From positions 3,286,001 to 3,350,000 of the forward strand of contig JAJNNQ010000078.1 in the NCBI GenBank assembly GCA_027886175.1: 64,000 nt of DNA, written 5' to 3'. A program made the translations under genes and the position numbers. The notes beneath the pieces are model-generated. The model was given only the letters and a program-made list of their open reading frames with translations. It was not told the DNA's origin and ran no database searches. The DNA is from Phylloscopus collybita (lineage: Eukaryota; Chordata; Aves; Passeriformes; Phylloscopidae). Below are positions 33,301 to 44,086 of this stretch, piece after piece (positions within the stretch are counted from its first letter, which is position 1; each line of letters opens with the position of its first letter).

Positions 33301-34686
33301 TGTCCTTCCCAGCTGCCAGAAGGAAGGCAAGGAGGGCAGCGATTCCTTGCAGAGAAGGACGCTCTCCCTGGCTCTCAATTGCTCCATCAAAGGTGGTGCC
33401 TTAGAGCATCTCACTGCTCTCTGGGGCTACGGCTTCAGAGTCCTGAGTTCTCATTTCTGGCTGCCAGCAAATGCATCTGAATGTTCCTGGGAGTTCCTCA
33501 GCCACCTGCAGTGCTGCACTTGGGAACTGCATGTGGGGAGAGATCTGCAAGGCATCCCTGAAAGCCCTAAACCTTGCTTAGAGCCCAAGGTGTATCCACA
33601 GAGTAGCAAGGCATGGATTCCCCAAAGGAGCAGAGAAATGGGCTGTTGGAATGTCAGCTCCTAATTACTCCTTTGTCTGAGCACAAGGCACTTTAGCACT
33701 TTGGCTCCCCTGTGTCATTGCAAAATCACTCGCTCCCTGTGTGCTGTGGTCTCGTGCCACCAACTGCTAAAGTGACTGATTCTCAATGTCATTTCAGGTG
33801 GCCATCAAGAAAATAGATCTTCAGAAAGTGAGGAGGAAGCAAGGAATCCTTAAGGAAATCACAGTCATGAGGAGGAACAGGAGTCCCTGTGTTGTGAATT
33901 ATTTAGACAGGTGAGTGCTCATGGTCTCATCCCATGAATGTTTGTTTCCATACTGAAAGCATGCAAGGTTAAAAACCCACTTGGAACACTGGCAGAAAAG
34001 AGAGCTGTTAATTATTGGTTCATGGTTATTTCTCTACTCATCTCTAATGGCAGGGAAGAGAGTGCATTTTGTCTGCATGAGTCTTTTCTGGCTTTCAAAC
34101 AAATGGTTGGAAAATGGTTCAGAAACCTGGATCAACCCCACCACAGTAAGTCAATACCCTTTAAATTCACTGCCCCCATGTTGTCTCAGGATTGATATTT
34201 TAAAGTTTCTTCAATGCTGATGAAGCATCCTAGAGAGGTTTTCCCTTGGCTTGTCGCCCCTCTTTTCCATGGCTGTCCATGCCAGGAACACCAGGTGCTT
34301 ATTTCCAGAAATACCACGCATGACAGGTTTCTCATCTGGCCTGTCACTCAACTGCACTTCTCCCTTGCTGGCCATCAGAGACATCTCCTTTTTCACAGCT
34401 GTGCCATTCTCCTTGAGACTGCACAGACTGCAAACAAGGCACAGCCTAGAGGGAATGTCTATTCCTTTAATTCTGTCCTTGTCACAAAGGGGTCCAGAAA
34501 AAAGAACCAAGCACAAAACCAGCGTAGCCATTCCTGTTCATCTGCAGGGCCTTGTTTCCTTCTTTCAGCTACCTTGTGCATGAGGAACTCTGGCTGGTGA
34601 TGGAGTACATGGATGGAGGTACTCTGAACGATGTCATCAGAGAGACCAACATGACTGAAGAGGAGATTGCAGCTCTCAGTCGGGAG
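27378..34686 (+). CDS. PAK3-like serine/threonine kinase gene, incomplete
   Basis: A multi-exon gene inferred from open exons with GT-AG borders and compatible phases. The start is GCCACCATGATTGG at 27,378. Exons: 27,378-27,456; 27,840-27,877; 28,318-about 28,527; 29,319-29,462; 29,742-29,882; 29,943-30,161; 30,585-(end unclear); 31,090-31,264; 32,484-32,547; 33,101-33,149; 33,798-33,910; 34,569-34,686. The last five match group I p21-activated kinases (PAK1-3). The N-terminal half has no CRIB/p21-binding domain; it has a short hydrophobic start, a Pro-rich exon ([16 protein letters not shown]) and coiled-coil exons. Damage: TAA at 30,153-30,155, two codons before a donor; a TGA ends the third exon frame with no good donor seen; and all kinase exons after 34,686 (catalytic loop, DFG, activation segment) are missing because a satellite array starts at 35,050. 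PAK3-like sequences are multicopy in songbirds. This copy looks like a truncated duplicate; whether it is transcribed is open. Confidence 0.75.
29319..30161 (+). CDS. Coiled-coil exons of the PAK-like gene
   Basis: Three phase-0 exons of 144, 141 and 219 bp. They encode Gln/Glu/Lys-rich helices: [20 protein letters not shown] in the first, then [10 protein letters not shown] and [13 protein letters not shown], then a 22-residue internal duplication ([18 protein letters not shown] and [20 protein letters not shown]). The third continues through [20 protein letters not shown] to a TAA at 30,153-30,155. Acceptors (tgtgcag, gtgtccag, cttcacag) and donors (GTGAGC, GTGAGT, GTGAGT) are all consensus. 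Such helices usually mediate oligomerisation; nothing like them is in canonical PAKs. The exon at 30,585 onwards has a second internal repeat (RSPWEEVE and KSPWEKVE). Confidence 0.7.
31090..34686 (+). CDS. Kinase-domain exons of the PAK-like gene (N-lobe)
   Basis: Five exons in continuous frame. 31,090-31,264 ends MEDDSLQLL; 32,484-32,547 gives [20 protein letters not shown]. 33,101-33,149 completes the glycine loop ([11 protein letters not shown], GxGxxG). 33,798-33,910 contains VAIKKIDLQ with the ATP-binding Lys and an alpha-C Glu in LKEITVM. 34,569-34,686 holds the hinge, [17 protein letters not shown], and ends in ALSRE, where PAKs continue to the catalytic loop. Exon borders fall at the same places as in PAK1-3. 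ATP-binding elements are intact, but HRD and DFG are absent, so the product could not be an active kinase unless the missing exons lie beyond the window. Confidence 0.85.
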
Positions 34687-35049
34687 GTGAGGGATCCCAC
34701 CTCTGCTTCCCAGGGCTTGGGCAGGACTGTCTGGGAAAAGGGCTCAGAACAGGAGCAATTCCATGTGCCAGCCTTTGTTTCTGTGTTGCTGCCATGCTCT
34801 GGGCAAGCAGGGGCATCTCAAGTGAACTGCCTGCCAGTGCCCCTGCACCCACTGCACTCTGTTGTTGTGCTCTTATCTGCTGCTGTTGCATTCTCACTCT
34901 GTCTCTTGGATTTGCTGCTCTCCATCTTGCCTCTCTAAACTTTGGCTTGTGTGCACTGCATTCCTTGCCTGTAAAAGCAAAGGTGGAGGTGGCAGCATTT
35001 GAAACAAACAGCAAAGGAAAAAGAGAGACTCACTTCTCTCAATGAGCTA

Positions 35050-38000
35050 GCGTGGTGTCACAGCGAGGTGGGAACTGGTTCTGCCAGCACTGTGGTGTCA
35101 CGGAGAAATTTACACTGGTGCGTCCAGCACTGTGGTGTCATGGAGAGGGGAACGTAAGTACTGCCAGCATTGTGGTGTCACCGAGAGGTGCAAGCCTGTG
35201 CTGCCACTGCTGTGGTGTCACTGAGAGGTGGAAGCTACTGCTGCCTCCAAAGTGGTGTCACAGTGTGGTGGAAGCTGGTTCTGCCCCCACTGTGGTGTCC
35301 CACAGAGGTGGAAGCTGCTGCTTCACAAAGAGGGGAGTGCAGGTGCTCCCAGCGCTGTGGTTTCAGAGAGAGCTAGATGCTCCTGCTGCCATTACTGTGG
35401 TGTCCCAGAGATTTGGAAGCTACTGCTGCCACCACTGTGGTGTCATCCGAGTGTGGTGGAAGCGGATTCTGCCCACACTGTGGTGTCACAGAGAGGTGGA
35501 AGCCTGTGCTGCCACTGCTCTGGTGTCACAGAGAGCTGGATACTGGTGCTGCCAGCACTGTGATGTCACAGAGAGATGGAAGCTGGTTCTCACAGCACTG
35601 TGGTGTCACAGAGAAGTGGAAGCCGCTGCTGCTGCTGCCATTACTTTGGCATCACAGACATTTGGAAGGTACTGCTGCCACCACTGTGGTGTCACAGAGT
35701 GGTGGAAGCTGCTTCTGCCCACACTGTGGTGTCACAAAGAGGGGAATGCTGGTTCTCCAGCTACTGTGTTGTCACTCAGAGTTGGAAGCTTGTTCTTCTA
35801 ACCCTGTGGTGACACAGAGGAATGCTGGTTCTCCAGCTACTGTGTTGCCACAGAGTGTTGGAAGCTTGTTTTTCTAACCCTGTGGTGAAACAGGGGATTG
35901 CTGGTTCTCCAACTACTCCGGTGTCACAGAGAGTTGGCAGCGGATGCTGCCAGCACTGTGGTGTGGAGAGACAAAAGGAGATGCTGCTGAAGGCAGTCTC
36001 CCCCTGATATCTTACACCTGTGTGAATTATGGTAGAGTAGAAACAGCCTTGCCCTCACAGTCATGGGCGGCGTGATAAAGAGTGAGTTAGCTGGGAAGAG
36101 TCACTTGGAGTCTGCTGGCTGTGCTGTGAAGACCTAGGGACAGGAGGTCATGCAAGGACCAGCAAAGGTGAGTTTCTGTCCAGAGGACAGACAGGGTCAG
36201 GCGGCAGTGCCAGGGACAGGAAGGAGCGAGCCGCAACTGAAGGAGAGACAGAGCCAGAGCTGTGTGGAGCTGCTCTTAGGAGGCTACAGAGAAAAGGTAC
36301 GGGATACTTTTGAATAACAAGACGCTGATACTTGAAGCCTTCTGATGATGGAAGGAATCTGATCAGGGTGCACCTCGAGTGCAGTGTCCCTGTCGACTGC
36401 CACATATCGACTGTGACTCTGTGGTATCATAGAGAAGGCAAAGGCTTGTGCTGCCAGCTCTGAGGCCTCAAAATGAGGGGAATTCTGGCCCTGCAACTGC
36501 TGTGGTGTCACAGAGAGGTAGAAGCTGGTTCTGCCACTGCTGTGGTGTCACAGAGAGAGGTGGAAGCTGGTGCTGCCAGCACTGTGGCATCAGAATGGAG
36601 GAATGCTGGTGCTGCCAGCACTGAGGTGTTACAGAGACATAAAAGCTAATGCTACGTCTCTTGGGGCGTCACAGAGAGGTGGAAGCTAGTGCTTCAATAG
36701 CTGTGGTGTCACAGAAAGTTGGAAGCTGGTAGTGCCAGCACTGTGGTGTCACCGAGTGGTGGAAGTTGGTGCTTCAAGCAGTGTGCTGTCACAGAGAGGT
36801 GGGAGCTGGTGCTACCAGCACTGTGGTGTTAAAGAGAGCTGAAAGCTGGTGCTGCAACTGCGGTGGTGTCACAGAGAGGTAGAAGTCTGTGCTGCCACTG
36901 CTGTGGTGTCACAGACAGGTGGAAGCTGCTTCTGCCAGCACTGTGGTGTCACAAAGAGGTGGAAGTCCCTGCTGCCAGCTCTGTGGTGTCACAAAGGGTG
37001 GAATGATTGTTCTCCAGCTATTGTGGTGTCACTGAGAGGTGTAAGCCGGTGCTGCCAGCACTGTGGCCTCACAAAGAGGAGAATGCTGGTTCTCCAGCTA
37101 GCGTGGTGTCACAGCGAGGTGGGAACTGGTTCTGCCAGCACTGTGGTGTCCCGGAGAAATTTACATTGGTGCGTCCAGCACTGTGGTGTCATGGAGAGGG
37201 GAACGTAAGTACTGCCAGCATTGTGGTGTCACCGAGAGGTGCAAGCCTGTGCTGCCACTGCTGTGGTGTCACTGAGAGGTGGAAGCTACTGCTGCCTCCA
37301 AAGTGGTGTCACAGTGTGGTGGAAGCTGGTTCTGCCCCCACTGTGGTGTCCCACAGAGGTGGAAGCTGCTGCTTCACAAAGAGGGGAGTGCAGGTGCTCC
37401 CAGCGCTGTGGTTTCAGAGAGAGCTAGATGCTCCTGCTGCCATTACTGTGGTGTCCCAGAGATTTGGAAGCTACTGCTGCCACCACTGTGGTGTGATCAG
37501 AGTGTGGTGGAAGCGGATTCTGCCCACACTGTGGTGTCACAGAGAGGTGGAAGCCTGTGCTGCCACCGCTCTGGTGTCACAGAGAGCTGGATACCAGTGC
37601 TGTCAGCACTGTGACGTCACAGAGAGATGGAAGCTGGTTCTCACAGCACTGTGGTGTCACAGAGAAGGGGAAGCCGCTGCTGCTGCTGCCATTACTGTGG
37701 CGTCACAGAGATTTGGAAGGTACTGCTGCCACCACTGTGGTGTCACAGAGTGGTGGAAGCTGCTTCTGCCCACACTGTGGTGTCACAAAGAGGGGAATGC
37801 TGGTTCTCCAGCTACTCTGTTGTCACTGAGAGTTGGAAGCTTGTTCTTCTAACCCTGTGGTCACACAGGGGAATGCTGGTTCTCCAACTACTCTGGTGTC
37901 ACAGAGAGTTGGCAGCGGATGCTGCCAGCACTGTGGTGTGGGGAGACAAAAGGAGATGCTGCTGAAGGCAGTCTCCCCCTGATATCTTACACCTGTGTGA

Positions 38001-40636
38001 ATTATGGTAGAGTAGAAACAGCCTTGCCCTCACAGTCATGGGCGGCGTGATAAAGAGTGAGTTAGCTGGGAAGAGTCACTTGGAGTCTGCTGGCTGTGCT
38101 GTGAAGACCTAGGGACAGGAGGTCATGCAAGGACCAGCAAAGGTGAGTTTCTGTCCAGAGGACAGACAGGGTCAGGCGGCAGTGCCAGGGACAGGAAGGA
38201 GCGAGCCGCAACTGAAGGAGAGACAGAGCCAGAGCTGTGTGGAGCTGCTCTTAGGAGGCTACAGCGAAAAGGTACAGGAGACTTTTGAATAACAAGACGC
38301 TGATATTTGAAGCCTTCTGATGATGGAAGGAATCTGATCAGGGTGCACCTCGAGTGCAGTGTCCCTGTCGACTGCCACATATCGACTGTGACACTGTGGT
38401 ATCATAGAGAAGGCAAAGGCTTGTGCTGCCAGCTCTGAGGCCTCAAAATGAGGGGAATTCTGGCCCTGCAACTGCTGTGGTGTCACAGAGAGCTAGAAGC
38501 TGGTTCTGCAACTGCTGTGGTGTCACAGAGAGGTAGAAGCTGGTTCTGCCACTGCTGTGGTGTCACAGAGAGAGGTGGAAGCTGGTGCTGCCAGCACTGT
38601 GGCATCAGAATGGAGGAATGCTGGTGCTGCCAGCACTGAGGTGTTACAGAGACATAAAAGCTGGTGCTACATCTCTTGGGGCGTCACAGAGAGGTGGAAG
38701 CTAGTGCTTCAATAGCTGTGGTGTCATAGAAAGTTGGAAGCTGGTAGTGCCAGCATTGTTGTGTCACGGAGTGGTGGAAGTTGGTGCTTCAAGCAGTGTG
38801 CTGTCACAGAGAGGTGGGAGCTGGTGCTACCAGCACTGTGGTGTTAAAGAGAGCTGAAAGCTGGTGCTGCAACTGCGGTGGCGTCACAGAGAGGTAGAAG
38901 TCTGTGCCGCCACTGCTGTGGTGTCACAGACAGGTGGAAGCTGCTTCTGCCAGCACTGTGGTGTCACAAAGAGGTGGAAGTCCCTGCTGCCAGCTCTGTG
39001 GTGTCACAAAGGGTGGAATGGTTGTTCTCCAGCTATTGTGGTGTCACTGAGAGGTGTAAGCCGGTGCTGCCAGCACTGTGGCCTCACAAAGAGGAGAATG
39101 CTGGTTCTCCAGCTAGCGTGGTGTCACAGCGAGGTGGGAACTGGTTCTGCCAGCACTGTGGTGTCCCGGAGAAATTTACATTGGTGCGTCCAGCACTGTG
39201 GTGTCATGGAGAGGGGAACGTAAGTACTGCCAGCATTGTGGTGTCACCGAGAGGTGCAAGCCTGTGCTGCCACTGCTGTGGTGTCACTGAGAGGTGGAAG
39301 CTACTGCTGCCTCCAAAGTGGTGTCACAGTGTGGTAGAAGCTGGTTCTGCCCCCACTGTGGTGTCCCACAGAGGTGGAAGCTGCTGCTTCACAAAGAGGG
39401 GAGTGCAGGTGCTCCCAGCGCTGTGGTTTCAGAGAGAGCTAGATGCTCCTGCTGCCATTACTGTGGTGTCCCAGAGATTTGGAAGCTACTGCTGCCACCA
39501 CTGTGGTGTGATCAGAGTGTGGTGGAAGCTGGTTCTGCCCACACTGTGGTGTCACAGAGAGGTGGAAGCCTGTGCTGCCACCGCTCTGGTGTCACAGAGA
39601 GCTGGATACTGGTGCTGCCAGCACTGTGGTGTCACAGAGAGATGGAAGCTGGTTCTCACAGCACTGTGGTGTCACAGAGAAGTGGAAGCCGCTGCTGCTG
39701 CTGCCATTACTGTGGTGTCACAGAGATTTGGAAGGTACTGCTGCCACCACTGTGGTGTCACAGAGTGGTGGAAGCTGCTTCTGCCCATACTGTGGTGTCA
39801 CAAAGAGGGGAATGCTGGTTCTCCAGCTACTGTGTTGTCACAGAGAGTTGAAAGCTTGTTCTTCTAACCCTGTGGTGACACAGGGGAATGCTGGTTCTCC
39901 AGCTACTGTGTTGTCACAGAGAGTTGGAAGCTTGTTCTTCTAACCCTGTGGTGACACAGGGGATTGCTGGTTCTCCAGCTACTGTGTTGTCACTGAGAGT
40001 TGGAAGCTTGTTCTTCTAACCCTGTGGTCACACAGGGGAATGCTGGTTCTCCAACTACTCTGGTGTCACAGAGTTGGCAGCGGATGCTGCCAGCACTGTG
40101 GTGTGGGGAGACAAAAGGAGATGCTGCTGAAGGCAGTCTCCCCCTGATATCTTACACCTGTGTGAATTATGGTAGAGTAGAAACAGCCTTGCCCTCACAG
40201 TCATGGGCGGCGTGATAAAGAGTGAGTTAGCTGGGAAGAGTCACTTGGAGTCTGCTGGCTGTGCTGTGAAGACCTAGGGACAGGAAGTCATGCAAGGACC
40301 AGCAAAGGTGAGTTTCTGTCCAGAGGACAGACAGGGTCAGGCGGCAGTGCCAGGGACAGGAAAGAGCGAGCCGCAACTGAAGGAGAGACAGAGCCAGAGC
40401 TGTGTGGAGCTGCTCTTAGGAGGCTACAGCGAAAAGGTACGGGAGACTTTTGAATAACAAGACGCTGATACTTGAAGCCTTCTGATGATGGAAGGAATCT
40501 GATCAGGGTGCACCTCGAGTGCAGTGTCCCTGTCGACTGCCACCTATCGACTGTGACTCTGAGGTATCACAGAGAAGGGGAAGGCTTGTGCTGCCAGCTC
40601 TGAGGCCTCAAAAAGAGGGGACTTCTGGCCCTGCAA
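35050..40636 (+). repeat. 40-bp minisatellite in ~2.03-kb higher-order repeats
   Basis: The basic unit is 40 bp, gtggtgtcacagagaggtgg followed by aagctggtgctgccagcact, with many variants. Units are grouped into a higher-order repeat: the landmark agctagcgtggtgtcacagc recurs near 35,047, 37,098 and 39,113, giving periods of 2,051 and 2,015 bp with very high identity between copies. Each higher-order copy contains a non-minisatellite spacer of about 450 bp. About 2.7 copies are present. The array begins abruptly in an intron of the PAK-like gene and ends at 40,636, where the 191-bp satellite starts within the word caac/agg. Open frames of up to 329 codons arise because the unit has no stop in any forward frame and 40 is not a multiple of 3. 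Confidence 0.9.
35960..36415 (+). repeat. Higher-order-repeat spacer (first of three copies)
   Basis: Unique-type sequence between minisatellite blocks, beginning gacaaaaggagatgctgctg and ending near the word catatcgactgtgac. It recurs at about 37,940-38,395 and 40,105-40,560 with few differences. It contains a donor-like cagcaaaggtgagtttc and no clear gene. Its near identity between copies shows that the whole 2-kb block, not just the 40-bp unit, was amplified. Confidence 0.8.
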
Positions 40637-43600
40637 CAGGAACGTGAGGTGGAGACTTTGGTTTCCCATAGAAAAGGGCCACCGTTCGTGTTTAATGTTG
40701 TCTGCCTGCCACTGGGCTTATGCCTGCTGAAATTCCATACAAATGAGGATATGTCCCAGATGCAATATGCCACCATTTGGAAGTTTGTCTGCCCTTGTAG
40801 TGCCAAAAGCCTCCTACAAGCTGACATCAGGAACGTGGGGTGGAGATTTTGGTTTCCCATGGAAAAGGGCCACCGCTTGTGTCTAATGCTGTTTGCCTGC
40901 CACTGGGCTTCTGCCTAGTAAAATTCCATACAAATGAGGATATCTCCCAGATGGAATCTACCACCAGTTGAAAGTTTGTCTGCTTTTGTAGTGCCAAAGG
41001 CCTCCTGCAAACTGACATCAGGAACCTGGTGTGGAGACTTTGGTTTCCAATGGAAATGGGCCAGTGTTCGTGTCTTATGCTCTCTGCCTGCCACTGGGCT
41101 TATGACTACTAAAATTCCACTAAAATTCTATATAAATGAGGACATCTCCCAGGTGGAATATACCACCAGATGGAAGTTTGTCTGCCCTTGTAGTTCAAAA
41201 GGCCTCCTACAAACTGACATCAGGAATGTGGGGTGGAGACTTTGCTTTTCCATGGAAAAGGGCCACCGTTCCTGTCTACTGCTGTCTGCCTGCCACTGGG
41301 CTTATGCCTGCTGAAATTCCATACAAATGAGGATATCTCCCAGATGCAATCTACCACCAGTTGGAAGTTTGTCTGGCCTTGTAGTGTCAATGGCCTTCTA
41401 CAACCTGACATTCAGGAACGTGAGGTAGAGACTTTTGTTACCCATGGAAAAGGGCCACCGTTCGTGTCTAATGCCGTCTGCCTGCCACTGGGCTTCTGCC
41501 TACTGAAATTGCATACAAATGAGGGTATCTCCCAGATTGAATCGACCACCTGTTGGAAGTTTTTCTGCCCTTATAGTGCCAAAGGCCTCCTGCAAACTGA
41601 CGTCAGGAACCCGGAATGGAGACTTTGGTTTCCCATGGAAAAGGGCCACCGTTCGTGTCTATTGGTATCTGTTTGTCACTGGGCGTATGCCGGCTGAAAT
41701 TCCACAAAAATTCCATACAAATGGGGATCTCTCCCTGGTGGAATCTACCACCAGATGGAAGCTTGCCCTTGTAGTACTAACGGCCCCCTACGAACTGACA
41801 TCTGGAATGTCAGGTGGAGCCTTTGGTTTTCGCATGGAAAAGGGCCACCGTTCCTGTCTGATGCTGTCTGCTGGCCACTCGGCTTCTGCCTACTTAAATT
41901 CTACTAAAATTCCATACAAATGAGGATATCTCCCAGATGGAATCTACCACCAGTTGGAAGTTAGTCTGCCCTTGTAGTTCCAAAGGCCTCCTACAAACTG
42001 ACATCCGCAATGTGGGGTGGAGACTTTGGTTTCCCATGGAAAAGGGCCACCGTTCGTGTCTAATGCTGTCTGCCTGCCACTGGGCTTTTGCCTAGTAAAA
42101 TTCCATACAAATGAGTATATCTCCCAGATGGAATCTAACACCAGTTGGAAGTTTGTCTGCCCTTGTAGTGCCGAAGGCCTCCTGCAAACTGACATAAGGA
42201 ACGTAGGGTGTATAATTTGGTTTCCCATGGAAATGGGCCACCGTTCGTGTCTAATGCTGCCTGCCTGCTAAAGAGCTTATGCCTGCTGAAATTCCTTACA
42301 AATGAGTATATCTCCCAGATGGAATATACCAGCACATGGAAGGTTGTTTGCCCTTGTAGTGCCAAAGGCCTCCTACAAACTAACAACAGAAATGTGAGGT
42401 GGAGACTTTGCTTTCCCATGGAAAAGGGCCACCATTCGTGTCTTATGCTGTCTGCCTGCCACTGGGCTTATGCCTACTAAAATTCCATACAAATGAGTAT
42501 ATCTCCAAGGTGCAATCTACCACCAGATGGAAGTTTTTCTGCCCTTGTAGTGCCAAAGGCCTCCTACAAACTAACATCAGGAACGTGGGGTGGAGACTTT
42601 GGTTTCCCATGGAAAAGGGCCATCGTTCAAGTCTAATGCTGTCTGCCTGCCACTGGGCTTTTGCCTGCTGAAATTCCATACAAATGAGGATATCTCCCAG
42701 ATGGAATCTACCACCAGGTGGAAGTTTTTCTGCCCTTGTACTGCCAAAGGCCTCCTACAAATTGTCGTCTGGAACATGAGGTGGAGACTTTGGTTTCCCA
42801 TGGAAAAGGCCCACTGTTCGTGTCTAAAGCAGTGTGCCGCACACTGGGCTTAGGCCTGCTGAAACTCCATACAAATGAGGATGTCTCCCAGGTGCAATCT
42901 ACCACCAGATGGAAGTTTCTCTGCCCATGTATTGCCAAAGGCCTCCTACAAACTCACATCAGGAACGTGAGGTGGAGACTTTGTTTTCCCATGGAAAAGG
43001 GTCACTGTTCGTGTTTAATGCTGTCTGACGGCCCCTTGGCTTCTGCCCACTTAAATTCCACTAAATTTCCATACAAATGAGGATATCTTGCAGGCGCAAT
43101 TTACACCAGTTACAAGTTTGTCTGCCCTTGTAGTGCAAAACGCCTCCTAAAAACTGACATCACGAATGTGGACTGGAGCCTTTGGATTCCCATGGAAAAG
43201 GGCCACCGTTCGTGTCTAATGCTGTCTGCCTTCCGCTGGGCTAATGACTGCTGAAATTCCATGCTAATGAGGATATCTCCGTGGTGCAATCTACCACCAG
43301 ATGGAAGTTTGTCTGCCCTTGTATTGCCAAAGGCCTTCAAAAAACTGACATCAGGAACCTGGGGTGGAGACTTTGGTTTCCTATGGAAAAGGGCCACCCT
43401 TCATGTCTCATGCTGTCTGCCTGCCACTGCGTTTATGCCTACTAAAATTCCATACAAATGAGGATATCTTTCAGATGGAATATACCTCCAGTTGGAAGTT
43501 TGTCTGTCCATATAGCGACAAAGGCCTCCTATAAATTGACATAAGGAGCCTGGTGTGGAGATTTTGGTTTCCAATGGAAAAGGGCCACCGTTCATGTCAA

Positions 43601-44086
43601 ATGCTGTCTACCGGCCACTGGGCTTATGCCAACTGAAATACCACTAAAATTCCATACAAATGAGGATATCTCACAGGGGCAATCAACCAAGCGATGGAAG
43701 TTACTCTGCGCTAGTAGTGCCAATGGCCTCCTACAAACTGACATCAGGAACGTCGGGTGGAGACTTTGGTTTCCCATGGAAAAGGGCCACCGTTCGTGTC
43801 TAATGCTGTCAGCCTGCCACTGGGCTTATGCCTACTGAAATTCCATACAAATGTGGATATCTCCCAGATGCAATCTACCACCAGATGGAAGTTTGTCTAC
43901 CCTTGTAGTTCCAAAGGTCTCGTGCAAACTGACATCAGGAACGTGGGTTGGATAATTTGGTTTCTCAAGGAAAAGGGCCACCGTTTGTGTCTAATGCTGT
44001 CTTCCTGCCACTGGGTTATGCCTGCTGTAATTCCAGATAAATGAGGATATCTCCCAGATGGAATCTACATCCAGTTGGAAGTTTGG
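40637..44086 (+). repeat. 191-bp satellite array, block 1 (about 18 units)
   Basis: The monomer is about 191 bp, anchored by gacatcaggaacgtggggtg, tttcccatggaaaagggcca and gcctgccactgggcttatgc. Some monomers have a 12-bp duplication of ccactaaaatt. Identity between monomers is roughly 85-90 percent by eye. Both strands have short open frames with similar peptides in each unit, a side effect of repetition. A 191-bp satellite called Tgut191A has been reported from zebra finch; whether this is the same family needs a sequence comparison. Confidence 0.9.

Noticed and set aside
35052..39867. Long plus-strand frames (249, 281 and 329 codons) as Cys/His-rich zinc-binding genes
   Set aside because: They consist only of the 40-bp minisatellite translated in rotating frames; there is no start context, no other domain, and the same peptides recur with each unit.
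41233..43080. Recurrent frames on both strands of the 191-bp array
   Set aside because: Each unit gives the same peptide pieces on both strands; they follow the satellite period.
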